DNA from: Flavobacterium sp. ASV13
GTDB lineage: Bacteria > Bacteroidota > Bacteroidia > Flavobacteriales > Flavobacteriaceae
Direction of reading: 5' to 3'
Assembly: GCF_000745775.1 (NCBI RefSeq)
Contig: NZ_KN050752.1
Location: forward strand, 105,729 to 169,728
Length of the DNA stretch: 64,000 nucleotides
Shown: positions 17,293-25,411 of the stretch, piece by piece
Numbering within the stretch: position 1 is the first letter of the stretch
Layout: each line of letters opens with the position of its first letter
Translations under genes and position numbers: made by a program
Notes under the pieces: model-generated
Database searches by the model: none
What the model saw: the letters and a program-made list of their open reading frames with translations, nothing else
Told to the model about the DNA's origin: nothing

Positions 17293-18435
17293 TCAGACTT
17301 TTGGTTTATTCAAAGTGTATTTTAAATATATAAATCCAAAAAATCCTGATAGCATTGAAGCAATAAGAATTGCAATTTTCGAAAAAACAATTGTTTCAGG
17401 ATCTTTAAAAGCCAAAATGGTAATAAAGATTGACATCGTAAAACCAATTCCGCCCAACATTCCCGCGCCCAAAATATGCGCCCATTTTAAGTTTTTAGGA
17501 AGAACACACAAACCTGCTGTTACACCAATGGAAGAAAACAATACGATTCCTAAAGGTTTTCCAATTACTAAACCAAGAATAATTCCGTAAGTATTTGTAT
17601 GATTTAAACCTTCGTGCCAATCTTGAGTTATTGCAATGCAGGTATTTGCAATCGCAAACAAAGGCAAAATTAGGAAAGCGACAGGTTTATGTAAAAAGTG
17701 CTGCAATTTATAAGAAGACGAATTTTCGCCACCGTCTCCAAACGGAATTACGAATGCTAATATTACGCCAGTAATAGTTGCATGCACACCAGAATTCAGC
17801 ATAAAATACCACATCACGATTCCGCCAATTAAATATGGAATTATGTTGTTGATTTTCATTCGGTTTAAAATAAAGAGAAAACCCCAAATTCCTAAAGCAA
17901 TTGCAAGATTTACAAAAGCAATTGATGTAGTGTAAAAAATAGCGATAACAATTATGGCGCCCAAATCATCAATAACGGCAAGTGCAGTTAGAAATACTTT
18001 TAAAGAAGGTGAAACTTTTTTGCCTAAAAGCGATAAAATTCCAATAGCAAAAGCAATGTCGGTTGCCATAGGAATCCCTGCTCCGTTTTGTGTTGCTGTT
18101 CCAAAATTTAAAGCCAGAAAAATCGCAGCTGGAACTAACATACCGCCAAGTGCCGCCATTATTGGTAAAGAAGCATTTTTTATGTTGGATAATTCGCCAT
18201 GATAAATTTCGCGTTCCAATTCTAAACCAATCAATAAAAAGAAAATAGTCATTAATCCATCATTGATCCAATGCGTAATAGAATGCCCGCCCAGATCTTT
18301 TTCCCAAAAAGCAACATATTCTGCTGAATAAGATGAATTTGCAAGATATAATGAGATAATCGTAACAAATAATAAGAGAAGTCCTCCAGATTTTTCGTTA
18401 TTAAAAAAAGAATTAAAAGTCTTGGTCAGTTTCAT
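17293..18435 (-). CDS. nhaA: Na+/H+ antiporter NhaA
   Basis: 380 residues with about twelve membrane helices. It expels Na+ (or Li+) in exchange for H+ and supports pH and salt homeostasis. The transport aspartates are visible as Asp126 in IPMATDIAFAIG and Asp156-Asp157 in ALAVIDDLGAIIVIAIF, spaced as in the E. coli protein (133, 163, 164). The conserved opening GGLLLLFVTIISLYLANS and the segment LMTIFFLLIGLELEREI also fit. First gene of the three-gene minus-strand group; a TAACTTTG box lies about 55 nt upstream. Confidence 0.97.
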   Translation of the reverse strand: MKLTKTFNSFFNNEKSGGLLLLFVTIISLYLANSSYSAEYVAFWEKDLGGHSITHWINDGLMTIFFLLIGLELEREIYHGELSNIKNASLPIMAALGGMLVPAAIFLALNFGTATQNGAGIPMATDIAFAIGILSLLGKKVSPSLKVFLTALAVIDDLGAIIVIAIFYTTSIAFVNLAIALGIWGFLFILNRMKINNIIPYLIGGIVMWYFMLNSGVHATITGVILAFVIPFGDGGENSSSYKLQHFLHKPVAFLILPLFAIANTCIAITQDWHEGLNHTNTYGIILGLVIGKPLGIVLFSSIGVTAGLCVLPKNLKWAHILGAGMLGGIGFTMSIFITILAFKDPETIVFSKIAILIASMLSGFFGFIYLKYTLNKPKV

Positions 18436-18489
18436 TTTGGTGGATTTTCCAGAGAGGTGAAAGAGTTGATTTTTTCAATCTTCTATTTT

Positions 18490-18497
18490 CAAAGTTA
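18490..18497 (-). promoter_or_regulatory. Candidate nhaA -7 box
   Basis: Minus-strand TAACTTTG fits TAnnTTTG; leader about 48 nt. No clear -33 TTG. Confidence 0.4.
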
Positions 18498-18544
18498 AAA
18501 AAAATAAAACGAATTATGGTTTTGGGTTTTTTTATGGATTGATA

Positions 18545-18579
18545 TTGAAAGCAAATTCTATAGAATTACCGTATTTTTG
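18545..18579 (+). promoter_or_regulatory. Candidate promoter of the 2-hydroxyacid dehydrogenase gene
   Basis: TTG at 18545-18547, 24-nt spacer, TATTTTTG at 18572-18579, then about 22 nt to the ATG. Spacer is slightly longer than ideal. Confidence 0.45.
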
Positions 18580-18601
18580 TTTTCAATAAAATACAATAAA
18601 A

Positions 18602-19552
18602 ATGAGCATAAAAATTCTTCATATCGACAGCAATAATCCAATTCTTTGGAATCAATTGGAAGAAGCTGGTTTCGAAAATCACGCCGACTTTAAATCTTCT
18701 AAAGAAGAAATCGAAGCTAAAATTCAGGATTATAACGGAATTGTAATTCGCAGCCGTTTCAAGATTGACAAGACTTTTTTAGATAATGCAACTAACTTGC
18801 AATTTATCGCCAGAGTGGGCGCAGGCCTTGAAAGTATTGATTGTGAATATGCTTCAGCAAAAGGAATTCACTTAATTGCAGCGCCAGAAGGAAATAGAAA
18901 TGCAGTTGCCGAACATTCGCTGGGTGTAATATTATCACTTTTCAATAATTTAAATCAGGCCGATGCTGAAGTACGTGCAGGACATTGGAACCGAGAAAGT
19001 AATCGCGGTCATGAACTTGATGGAAAAACGGTTGGAATTATCGGTTATGGAAATATGGGAAAAGCTTTTGCTAAAAAACTTCGTGGTTTTGATACTGAAG
19101 TTTTGTTTTATGATATTTTAGAAAATATTGGAGATGAAAATGCCAAACAAGTTTCTTTAGCCGAATTGCAAAATAAAGCTGATGTTTTAAGTCTTCATTT
19201 GCCTTGGACACCAGAAACAGACAAAATGGTTGATGGAAATTTCATAAACGCATTTTCGAAGCCATTTTGGATTATAAATACATCTCGTGGTAAAAATATC
19301 GTCACAGCAGATTTGGTTGAAGCTATGAAGTCAAAAAAGGTTCTAGGAGCAGGTTTAGATGTTTTGGAATATGAGAAATTATCTTTTGAAACACTTTTTC
19401 AGGATAAAAATACGCCTGAAGCCTTTCAATATTTATTAGAAGCCAAAAATGTTTTACTTACACCACACATTGCGGGATGGACATTTGAAAGTCACGAACG
19501 ATTGGCTCAGGTAATTGTAGATAAAATCAAAGCAGTTTATGCCGGAAAGTGA
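18602..19552 (+). CDS. D-2-hydroxyacid dehydrogenase (phosphoglycerate dehydrogenase-like)
   Basis: 316 residues. The N-terminal catalytic half contains NGIVIRSRFKIDKTFLDNA and FIARVGAGLESIDCEYA; the NAD-binding half contains VGIIGYGNMGKAFAKKL, the Arg loop INTSRGKNIV, GAGLDVLEYE and the catalytic His in LLTPHIAGWTFES. This family includes SerA; no ACT domain follows, so it is the short form. Substrate (3-phosphoglycerate or another hydroxyacid) cannot be fixed from sequence. No serC or serB lies next to it. Confidence 0.9.
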   Translation: MSIKILHIDSNNPILWNQLEEAGFENHADFKSSKEEIEAKIQDYNGIVIRSRFKIDKTFLDNATNLQFIARVGAGLESIDCEYASAKGIHLIAAPEGNRNAVAEHSLGVILSLFNNLNQADAEVRAGHWNRESNRGHELDGKTVGIIGYGNMGKAFAKKLRGFDTEVLFYDILENIGDENAKQVSLAELQNKADVLSLHLPWTPETDKMVDGNFINAFSKPFWIINTSRGKNIVTADLVEAMKSKKVLGAGLDVLEYEKLSFETLFQDKNTPEAFQYLLEAKNVLLTPHIAGWTFESHERLAQVIVDKIKAVYAGK

Positions 19553-19758
19553 AGTAGCGTTGATTATTAGTTGATTGTAATTTTCGTTTGAATTATTTTA
19601 ACCTTTATAACAAGCTTTTTCTGTAAAAGTAATCATGAGAATTAGTTTTTGAAATTATTTTTGTTTAATATTGTTCCTCATTTTTTTAACAAAATTTTAA
19701 TAAGGAGCAACCGAAAATCCTATAAAGAGTAGGCATTAACTAACTAATTTTATTAAAT

Positions 19759-20184
19759 ATGATTGAATGGTACAAAAAGGTGGTTTTTCAAAACTATGCG
19801 AATTTTACTGGACGCGCAAGAAGAAGCGAATATTGGTTATTCACACTAATGCAGTGTGTGATTTTTATAGCTTTTATTATTGTTGGTGCAATTGTAGGTT
19901 CATTTCTTTCTGATGCTACAGGAGGTTTACTTATAGGTTATTTTGCTTTTGTTGCGTATTCATTAGCTACTGTTTTGCCAACTTTGGCTGTTGTTGTAAG
20001 AAGACTACATGATGTTGGAAAAAGTGGATGGTTTTATTTTATTGCTTTAATTCCGCTTGTTGGAAGTATTTGGTTATTAGTTTTACTGGTTACTGAAGGC
20101 GATCGAGGTGAAAATTATTATGGAGCTGATCCAAAAAATGAAAATGACGAGATTAGCGAAATTGGAAATGTTGAATTGCAATAA
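19759..20184 (+). CDS. DUF805 membrane protein
   Basis: 141 residues, four membrane helices. The DUF805 pattern is clear: YKKVVFQNYANFTGRARRSEYW near the N-terminus, then VVVRRLHDVGKSGWFYFIALIPLVGSIWLLVLL and the C-terminal GDRGENYYGADP. Function is unknown. It is followed after 9 bp by the first of two TM2 genes, and a ~200-bp AT-rich leader without visible genes precedes it. Confidence 0.92.
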   Translation: MIEWYKKVVFQNYANFTGRARRSEYWLFTLMQCVIFIAFIIVGAIVGSFLSDATGGLLIGYFAFVAYSLATVLPTLAVVVRRLHDVGKSGWFYFIALIPLVGSIWLLVLLVTEGDRGENYYGADPKNENDEISEIGNVELQ

Positions 20185-20193
20185 TTAATAAAA

Positions 20194-20472
20194 ATGGAAA
20201 CAAGCAAACAAGAGGCGTGGAATACCCCATCACAGCCAAGACAAGAGAATAAAAAAGTTCTAGCCGGAATTATGGGAATAATTTTTGGGTATCTAGGAAT
20301 TCATAAATTTATATTAGGATACACTCAAGAAGGAATCATTCAAGTGGTAATTAGTATTGTTACTTGTGGATTAGGTGGAATAATCGGATTTATTGAAGGA
20401 ATCATTTACTTGACAAAATCAGATGAAGAGTTCTATCAAACTTACCAGGTAGGCAAAAAAGGCTGGTTCTAA
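20194..20472 (+). CDS. TM2 domain protein, copy 1
   Basis: 92 residues. A short soluble N-terminus (SQPRQENKKVLAG) precedes two membrane helices joined by the TM2 signature around YLGIHKFILGYTQEGIIQ and a C-terminal YQTYQVGKKGW tail. TM2 proteins are small two-helix membrane proteins of unknown role. It is 9 bp behind the DUF805 gene and its own terminator follows. Closely related to the next gene. Confidence 0.92.
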   Translation: METSKQEAWNTPSQPRQENKKVLAGIMGIIFGYLGIHKFILGYTQEGIIQVVISIVTCGLGGIIGFIEGIIYLTKSDEEFYQTYQVGKKGWF

Positions 20473-20483
20473 ATTATATATTT

Positions 20484-20516
20484 AAATCCCATTCATTATT
20501 GAATGGGATTTTTTTT
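20484..20516 (+). terminator. Terminator after first TM2 gene
   Basis: Perfect 12-bp stem, AAATCCCATTCA (20484-20495) with TGAATGGGATTT (20500-20511), loop TTAT, long T-run. Confidence 0.88.
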
Positions 20517-20548
20517 GTTCGTTATATTAGAAATTTAAAAATTACAAA

Positions 20549-20824
20549 ATGGAAAATACAAAAACAGAACATTGGAATAATCCGCCACAATACCAGCAAG
20601 AAAACAAAAAAGTTGTTGCAGGAATATTGGCAATTTTAATAGGAGCGCTAGGGATTCACAAATTTTACCTTGGTTATACAAAAGAAGGTATTATTCAATT
20701 GCTTTTGGGACTAATGTGCGGTATTGGAGGTGTAATCGGAATTATTGAAGGAATTTTGTACTTGACAAAAACTGACGAAGAATTTTATCAGACATACCAA
20801 GTTGGCTATAAAGGCTGGTTTTAA
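20549..20824 (+). CDS. TM2 domain protein, copy 2
   Basis: 91 residues, paralogous to the preceding gene over its full length: same opening (ME-T-K...W-N-P), same ENKKVVAGIL helix entry, ALGIHKFYLGYTKEGIIQ and the ending EEFYQTYQVGYKGWF. The pair clearly comes from a tandem duplication that also seems to have copied the terminator. The short gap of 76 bp includes the first terminator, so this copy probably depends on read-through or its own weak promoter. Confidence 0.92.
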   Translation: MENTKTEHWNNPPQYQQENKKVVAGILAILIGALGIHKFYLGYTKEGIIQLLLGLMCGIGGVIGIIEGILYLTKTDEEFYQTYQVGYKGWF

Positions 20825-20830
20825 ATATAA

Positions 20831-20865
20831 AAAAATCCCACTCTTTCTGGAATGGGATTTTTTTA
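20831..20865. terminator. Bidirectional terminator between TM2 copy 2 and olsF
   Basis: 10-bp stem AAAAATCCCA (20831-20840) with TGGGATTTTT (20853-20862), T-runs on both strands. Resembles the terminator after TM2 copy 1. Confidence 0.8.
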
Positions 20866-20882
20866 TATTTAATAGATTCTGA

Positions 20883-22685
20883 TTAATCTTCTTTTTCAGA
20901 TAGTTTTCTTTCTAGCTCAAGCTGAAATTCTTCAATAACAGGTTTCATAGTGCTTTCCGGAATATCAGCAATTCTGATATACATTAAGCCGTCAATTGCA
21001 TTGTTAAATAAAGGATCTACGTTGAATGCGACAACTCGTGCATTTTGCTTGATATATTTCTTAATTAAAACTGGCAGACGCAAGTTTCCTGGTTCTAATT
21101 CATCAATGATTTTGTCAAATTTGTTCAAATCAGATTCGGCTTCGTCGAAGATAAAGTCCTTGTCCGCGTCTTTCAATTTAACCTTATATGCTTTTTTCGG
21201 ATGAATATATTGTGCAATATACGGATCGTAATAGTTTGATTTCATGAACTCAATCATCAATGATTTAGAGAAATCAGAAAATTGATTACTGATACTTACG
21301 CCACCAACTAAATATTTGTGTTCAGGATGACGAAGAGTTGTATGGATAATACCTTTCCATAATAAAAATAAAGGCATTGGTTTTTGCTGATATTCACGAG
21401 TGATAAAGGCACGACCCATCTCGATAGATTTACTCATCATATCATGAAGTTCAGGTTCAAATCTGAAAAGATCAGTAAGATAAAAACCTTCAATTCCGTA
21501 TTTGCGGTAAATTTCAGAACCTAATCCCATTCGATACGCTCCGGCAATTTTTTTGGTTTCGTCGTCCCACAAAAACATATGGTGGTAGTACTGATCGTAC
21601 TCGTCAAGGTCGATAGATTCATTTGTTCCTTCTCCAACCTCACGGAAAGTTATTTCGCGAAGACGCCCAATTTCATGCAAGATATTCGGAATTGATTTTG
21701 CTTTTGCAAAAAACACTTCATAATTTTTACTTTGTAAAAATCGGGAATCATTATCTCTTAAAGCTTGAACTTCGGCAATCAATTTTGATTCGTTCACCGG
21801 AGTAACAATTTTTTTAGGTGCTTTCGGAATTTTCAAGCTAGCTGTATCGATAAGTTTGGTATCCTTTTCAAAAGGATTCGCCAGCATGTAGGTTTTCTTT
21901 CTTAAAAATTCTGAGTATTCTTCAAACGATTCGATTTCGTTTTGTTCACTTACAGAAATTGGTTTTCCAATACGAACTTTAATAACACGGTCTTTTTGCG
22001 TAAGCAATTCAGACGGAAGTTTTGCAGTACGCAAAGTGTCGTCTATTTTTGAAAGCCAATAGAATAATTTACTGTTTTTAGCATGAAAATAAATGGGTAC
22101 AACAGGAACTTTAGCTTTTCTGATTAATTTCAGAGCGCCTTCTTCCCAAGGTTTGTCAACCATTAATTTTCCATCTTTGTAAGTTGAAACTTCTCCGGCA
22201 GGGAATATTCCCAACGGTTTTCCATCACTTAAATGACGCAAAGTTTCTTTGATTCCAACCACGCTTGATTTTGCATCCTTATGATTTTCAAAAGGATTAA
22301 CCGGCATGATGTATTTTTTAAGCGGAACAATTCTGTGTAATAAGAAATTTGCAATAATCTTGAAATTAGGCTCTCTTTCAAGCATTAATTTCAAAAGCAA
22401 AATACCGTCAATTCCTCCAAGCGGATGATTAGAAATGGTAATATAAGCGCCATCTTTTGGCAAACGTTTTAAATCTTCTTCCGGGATTTCAAATTTGATT
22501 TCCATCTCATCCAAAATTCCGTTTAGAAACGCAACATCCTCTAAATGTTTATTATGATCATAAATTTTATTAAGGGTCGAGATCTTAAGAACCTTCATAA
22601 GAATCCAGCCTGAAAAAGTACCGAATACTCCGTACTTATCAACATTTATTGCCTTTGCAACTTCTTTCGCGGTAACTAAACCCAT
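20883..22685 (-). CDS. olsF: Bifunctional acyltransferase, OlsF-like (aminolipid synthesis)
   Basis: 600 residues with two acyltransferase parts. The N-terminal half is PlsC-like, with NHPLGGIDG (His87, Asp93) and GIFPAGEVSTYKDG. The C-terminal half (from about residue 310) is an OlsB-like N-acyltransferase, e.g. REITFREVGEGTNESIDLD and IAGAYRMGLGSEI. As far as I know, a fused enzyme of this type, OlsF, makes ornithine lipids in Serratia, and a Flavobacterium johnsoniae homologue was reported to be active; related Bacteroidota enzymes make glycine lipids. The amino-acid headgroup here is therefore not certain. Monocistronic. Confidence 0.8.
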   Translation of the reverse strand: MGLVTAKEVAKAINVDKYGVFGTFSGWILMKVLKISTLNKIYDHNKHLEDVAFLNGILDEMEIKFEIPEEDLKRLPKDGAYITISNHPLGGIDGILLLKLMLEREPNFKIIANFLLHRIVPLKKYIMPVNPFENHKDAKSSVVGIKETLRHLSDGKPLGIFPAGEVSTYKDGKLMVDKPWEEGALKLIRKAKVPVVPIYFHAKNSKLFYWLSKIDDTLRTAKLPSELLTQKDRVIKVRIGKPISVSEQNEIESFEEYSEFLRKKTYMLANPFEKDTKLIDTASLKIPKAPKKIVTPVNESKLIAEVQALRDNDSRFLQSKNYEVFFAKAKSIPNILHEIGRLREITFREVGEGTNESIDLDEYDQYYHHMFLWDDETKKIAGAYRMGLGSEIYRKYGIEGFYLTDLFRFEPELHDMMSKSIEMGRAFITREYQQKPMPLFLLWKGIIHTTLRHPEHKYLVGGVSISNQFSDFSKSLMIEFMKSNYYDPYIAQYIHPKKAYKVKLKDADKDFIFDEAESDLNKFDKIIDELEPGNLRLPVLIKKYIKQNARVVAFNVDPLFNNAIDGLMYIRIADIPESTMKPVIEEFQLELERKLSEKED

Positions 22686-22715
22686 GTACTATTTTTAAAT
22701 TATTAGAGTAGCGAA

Positions 22716-22723
22716 CAAAGATA
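22716..22723 (-). promoter_or_regulatory. Candidate olsF -7 box
   Basis: Minus-strand TATCTTTG fits TAnnTTTG; leader about 24 nt. Confidence 0.42.
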
Positions 22724-22775
22724 ACAAAAAACTCTACTTTTCCTTTATTCAATCATAAACTTTCCACTTTTTTAT

Positions 22776-22783
22776 TACATTTG
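22776..22783 (+). promoter_or_regulatory. Candidate exonuclease III -7 box
   Basis: TACATTTG fits TAnnTTTG, 22 nt before the ATG at 22806. No -33 TTG in range. Confidence 0.4.
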
Positions 22784-22805
22784 GAATCCTAAAAAAATTA
22801 CCAAG

Positions 22806-23567
22806 ATGAAAATTATTTCTTATAATGTAAACGGAATTCGTGCTGCAATAACAAAAGGATTTATCGAATGGCTTGAAGCTGCAAACCCTGATGTTATCTG
22901 CCTTCAGGAAATTAAGGCAACACAGGATCAAATTCCGGTCGAAGCTATAACGGCCGCTGGCTATCCGTATCAATATTATTATCCGGCAACCAAAAAGGGG
23001 TACAGCGGTGTTGCAATCTTATCTAAAATAGAGCCGAAAGCGGTTGTTTATGGAACAGGAATTCATCACATGGATTTTGAAGGACGTAATCTTCGTGCTG
23101 ATTTTGAAGATGTTTCGGTGATGAGTTTGTATCTTCCGTCAGGAACAAATATTGAAAGATTGGATCATAAATTTATGTTTATGGACGATTTTCAGACGTA
23201 TATCAACGAACTGAAATTGACGATTCCGAATTTGATTATTTGTGGCGATTATAATATTTGCCACGAAGCAATTGATATTCATGATCCTGTTCGAAACAAA
23301 ACAGTTTCTGGGTTCTTGCCTGCAGAGCGTGCCTGGCTTGATGCTTTTATGAAATCAGGTTTTATTGACAGTTTCCGTCATTTCAATAAAGATCCGCATC
23401 ATTATTCGTGGTGGAGTTATCGTGCAGGAGCGAGAGGAAATAATAAAGGCTGGCGTATTGACTACAATTTAGTAAGCGATGCGATGGGACACCGCTTAAA
23501 ACGTGCCGTTATTCTTCCAGATGCTGTTCACTCTGATCATTGCCCGGTTTTAGTCGAAATCGACTAA
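22806..23567 (+). CDS. xth: Exodeoxyribonuclease III (AP endonuclease)
   Basis: 253 residues, usual length for ExoIII. It cleaves abasic sites and removes 3' blocks in base-excision repair, using Mg2+. Visible motifs: SYNVNGIRAAI at the start, the metal-binding Glu in CLQEIKAT, GYSGVAILSKI, the Asn-Asp pair in ICGDYNICHEAIDI, and the C-terminal WRIDYNLVSD and HSDHCPVLVEID with the catalytic His. Divergent from olsF. Monocistronic. Confidence 0.97.
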   Translation: MKIISYNVNGIRAAITKGFIEWLEAANPDVICLQEIKATQDQIPVEAITAAGYPYQYYYPATKKGYSGVAILSKIEPKAVVYGTGIHHMDFEGRNLRADFEDVSVMSLYLPSGTNIERLDHKFMFMDDFQTYINELKLTIPNLIICGDYNICHEAIDIHDPVRNKTVSGFLPAERAWLDAFMKSGFIDSFRHFNKDPHHYSWWSYRAGARGNNKGWRIDYNLVSDAMGHRLKRAVILPDAVHSDHCPVLVEID

Positions 23568-23686
23568 AGTTTGGTATTGTTCTTGTTGAGAATGTATCGG
23601 TTTAAAGAAAACAAGTTTTAAAATTTATTCTTTAAACAAGATTTTTTGAATTATTAATAAAGCCCCAAATAAAAACCAAAAGTAAA

Positions 23687-24631
23687 ATGATTAAAAAAGC
23701 CTCTATTGGATTAGTAGTTTTAGCTTTGTCTGCAACTTCTTGTGTATCCAAAAAGATTTACAATGATCTTGAAACAAAATATTCAGATTTAAAAAAGGAA
23801 AGTCGATCAATTGCAGATGAAAATGCGAATTTAAAAACTGCAAAAAATCAGTTAGAATTAGACAAAGACAAACTGACTAAAGATTTGGCAAGTACAAAAG
23901 ATGATCTGGCAAAACAAAAAGCTGATCTTGCAGCGGAGCAAAAAAAATATAAAGTATTGCAGGATTCGTATAATGCATTGGAAAAAAACAGCAACGATGC
24001 ATTAGAAAGCAATATGGCTAAAAACCGCGAGTTATTAGCACAATTAGAAGCAAAATCTAAAAAGCTGGCAGATGAACAAGCGCGTTTAGACAAAACAGCA
24101 AGTCGATTGAAAGAGCTTGAAGATATGATTGCTGCTAAGGAAGAATCAATGCGTAAACTAAAAGAGACTTTATCTAAAGCCTTAAACGGTTTTGAAGGAA
24201 AAGGTTTGACAGTTGAACAGAAAAACGGAAAAGTGTATGTTTCTATGGAAAACAAATTGCTTTTCAATTCAGGAAGCTGGGCCGTTGGAACTGAAGGAAG
24301 AAAAGCAGTTGTAGAACTTGGGAAAGTTTTAGGCGATAATCCTGATCTTTCTGTTCTTATCGAAGGTCATACAGATGATGATCCGTATGCTGGTTCTGGA
24401 CCAATTGCAAACAACTGGGATTTATCTACAAAAAGAGCAACTGCAATTGTGGCTATTTTGAGTGAAAATACTAAAATCAACAAACAAAAACTAACAGCAG
24501 CAGGACGAAGCGAATTTTCTCCTTTGGCAAGCAATGCTACACCGGAAGGAAAAGCTAAAAACCGCAGAATCGAAATCATCTTAACACCAAGATTAGATGA
24601 GATTGCGGAGATGTTGAATAGCATAAATTAA
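23687..24631 (+). CDS. OmpA-family lipoprotein with coiled coil
   Basis: 314 residues. N-terminal lipoprotein signal with Cys19 in LALSATSCVSKK, then a long coiled coil from about residue 25 to 165 (many Lys/Glu/Ala heptads), then a C-terminal OmpA domain with NGKVYVSMENKLLFNSGSW, the peptidoglycan-binding IEGHTDDDPYAGSG and NWDLSTKRATAIV, ending GKAKNRRIEIILTPRLDEI. It should sit in the outer membrane by its lipid and bind peptidoglycan across a coiled-coil spacer. Followed by a terminator which is also the left copy of a 54-bp repeat. Confidence 0.93.
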   Translation: MIKKASIGLVVLALSATSCVSKKIYNDLETKYSDLKKESRSIADENANLKTAKNQLELDKDKLTKDLASTKDDLAKQKADLAAEQKKYKVLQDSYNALEKNSNDALESNMAKNRELLAQLEAKSKKLADEQARLDKTASRLKELEDMIAAKEESMRKLKETLSKALNGFEGKGLTVEQKNGKVYVSMENKLLFNSGSWAVGTEGRKAVVELGKVLGDNPDLSVLIEGHTDDDPYAGSGPIANNWDLSTKRATAIVAILSENTKINKQKLTAAGRSEFSPLASNATPEGKAKNRRIEIILTPRLDEIAEMLNSIN

Positions 24632-24646
24632 GGTTTAAAGTTGCTA

Positions 24647-24700
24647 AAGATACAAAGGCTCAAAGGTTTTTACTTTTGAGCCTTTTTTATTTTAAGAATT
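24647..24700 (+). repeat. 54-bp direct repeat, left copy (contains ompA-family terminator)
   Basis: Matches 25296-25349 at 52 of 54 positions by eye (differences C/T after GAGC and G/A near the end). It contains a terminator hairpin, AAAGGCTCAAA (24654-24664) with TTTGAGCCTTT (24675-24685) and a T-run. The two copies bracket the toxin-antitoxin genes. Confidence 0.85.
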
Positions 24701-24710
24701 GAATTATTTG

Positions 24711-24718
24711 TAACTTTG
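24711..24718 (+). promoter_or_regulatory. Candidate antitoxin -7 box
   Basis: TAACTTTG fits TAnnTTTG, 20 nt before the antitoxin ATG. No well-spaced -33 TTG. Confidence 0.4.
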
Positions 24719-24738
24719 AATGATCTAAAATTATAATC

Positions 24739-24990
24739 ATGGGACTTCCAGAGTTAAAAGATAAAATAAGAAGCCAGTTAGATTTGGCTGATGAAAGAGT
24801 ATTGAGAATTGTTTCTTCAGTATTTGATAATTATTTGAATGAGGTAGTTTCTTATGATGCAAAAGGAAATCCTATAACATTAACTGAATATCATAATAGA
24901 GTAGAAGAAGGTTTAGAGGATATTAAGTACAATCGAATTGTTTCAAGCGATGATCTGTCTAAAGAAATGAAAGATTGGGATAATGAATAA
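24739..24990 (+). CDS. Antitoxin of a ParE/RelE-type module
   Basis: 83 residues, acidic and helical: MGLPELKDKIRSQLDLADERVLRIVSSVFDNYL, then YDAKGNPITLTEYHNRVEEGLEDIKYNR and a charged tail. The final segment, with 'GNPLTxxEYxxRVEEGxxDI', is typical of Bacteroidota antitoxins paired with ParE/RelE toxins, where it wraps the toxin. Assignment rests on this pattern and on the downstream toxin remnant, whose natural ATG overlaps this stop by eight bases. It appears intact. Confidence 0.75.
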   Translation: MGLPELKDKIRSQLDLADERVLRIVSSVFDNYLNEVVSYDAKGNPITLTEYHNRVEEGLEDIKYNRIVSSDDLSKEMKDWDNE

Positions 24991-25276
24991 ACCATTAGTT
25001 TTTTAGTCAGAAAATTCAAAACTCGACTTGAAGGAAATTTATTTTGAGTTTAAAAATAAATATTCAAAAGAAACAGCATTAAAAATTAGACAAGAACTAT
25101 TTAATAGCGCTAATAATATCGTTTTTGCTGAACAATTTCAGCTCGATGAATATAGAATAGATTGCCATCGGATTATAGTTAGAAATTTTAAAATTTTATA
25201 TCAAATCAAAGAAAATTCTATTTTCATTGTTAGGATTTTCAATACATTTCAAAATCCACTAAAAAGTTTAAAATAA
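24983..25276 (+). pseudogene. ParE/RelE-family toxin with in-frame TAG at codon 8
   Basis: ATG at 24983 overlaps the antitoxin's end by 8 nt, the usual TA geometry. The frame reads MNKPLVF, then TAG at 25004-25006, then SENSKLDLKEIYFEFKNKYSKET and on to the end at 25276 with no other stop. The C-terminal YRIDCHRIIVRNFKILYQIKENSIFIVRIFNTFQNP is a good ParE/RelE pattern, and the seven residues before the stop fit the usual toxin start. Restart at the TTG at 25028 would give 82 residues lacking the first strand, so activity is doubtful. A sequencing error or a suppressed stop is also possible. Confidence 0.75.
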
Positions 25277-25295
25277 ACTAAGGGACAAAGCTTCT

Positions 25296-25349
25296 AAGAT
25301 ACAAAGGCTCAAAGGTTTTTACTTTTGAGCTTTTTTTATTTTAAAAATT
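25296..25349 (+). repeat. 54-bp direct repeat, right copy (contains terminator)
   Basis: Second copy of the repeat at 24647-24700. It holds the same hairpin, 25303-25313 with 25324-25334, with one G-T pair and a T-run, and would terminate the toxin-antitoxin transcript. Confidence 0.85.
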
Positions 25350-25403
25350 TTATCTTATCATTATTTTAACCTTTGTCAAATTTAGATTTGAAAAATCACT
25401 TTG

Positions 25404-25411
25404 TACCTTTG
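25404..25411 (+). promoter_or_regulatory. Candidate aldo/keto reductase -7 box
   Basis: TACCTTTG fits TAnnTTTG, 32 nt before the ATG; lies in a 'ctttgtacctttgtctctttgc' dispersed repeat. Confidence 0.35.

Noticed and set aside
18602..19552. Assigning serA
   Set aside because: The 2-hydroxyacid dehydrogenase family is broad; without serC or other serine genes the substrate cannot be fixed.
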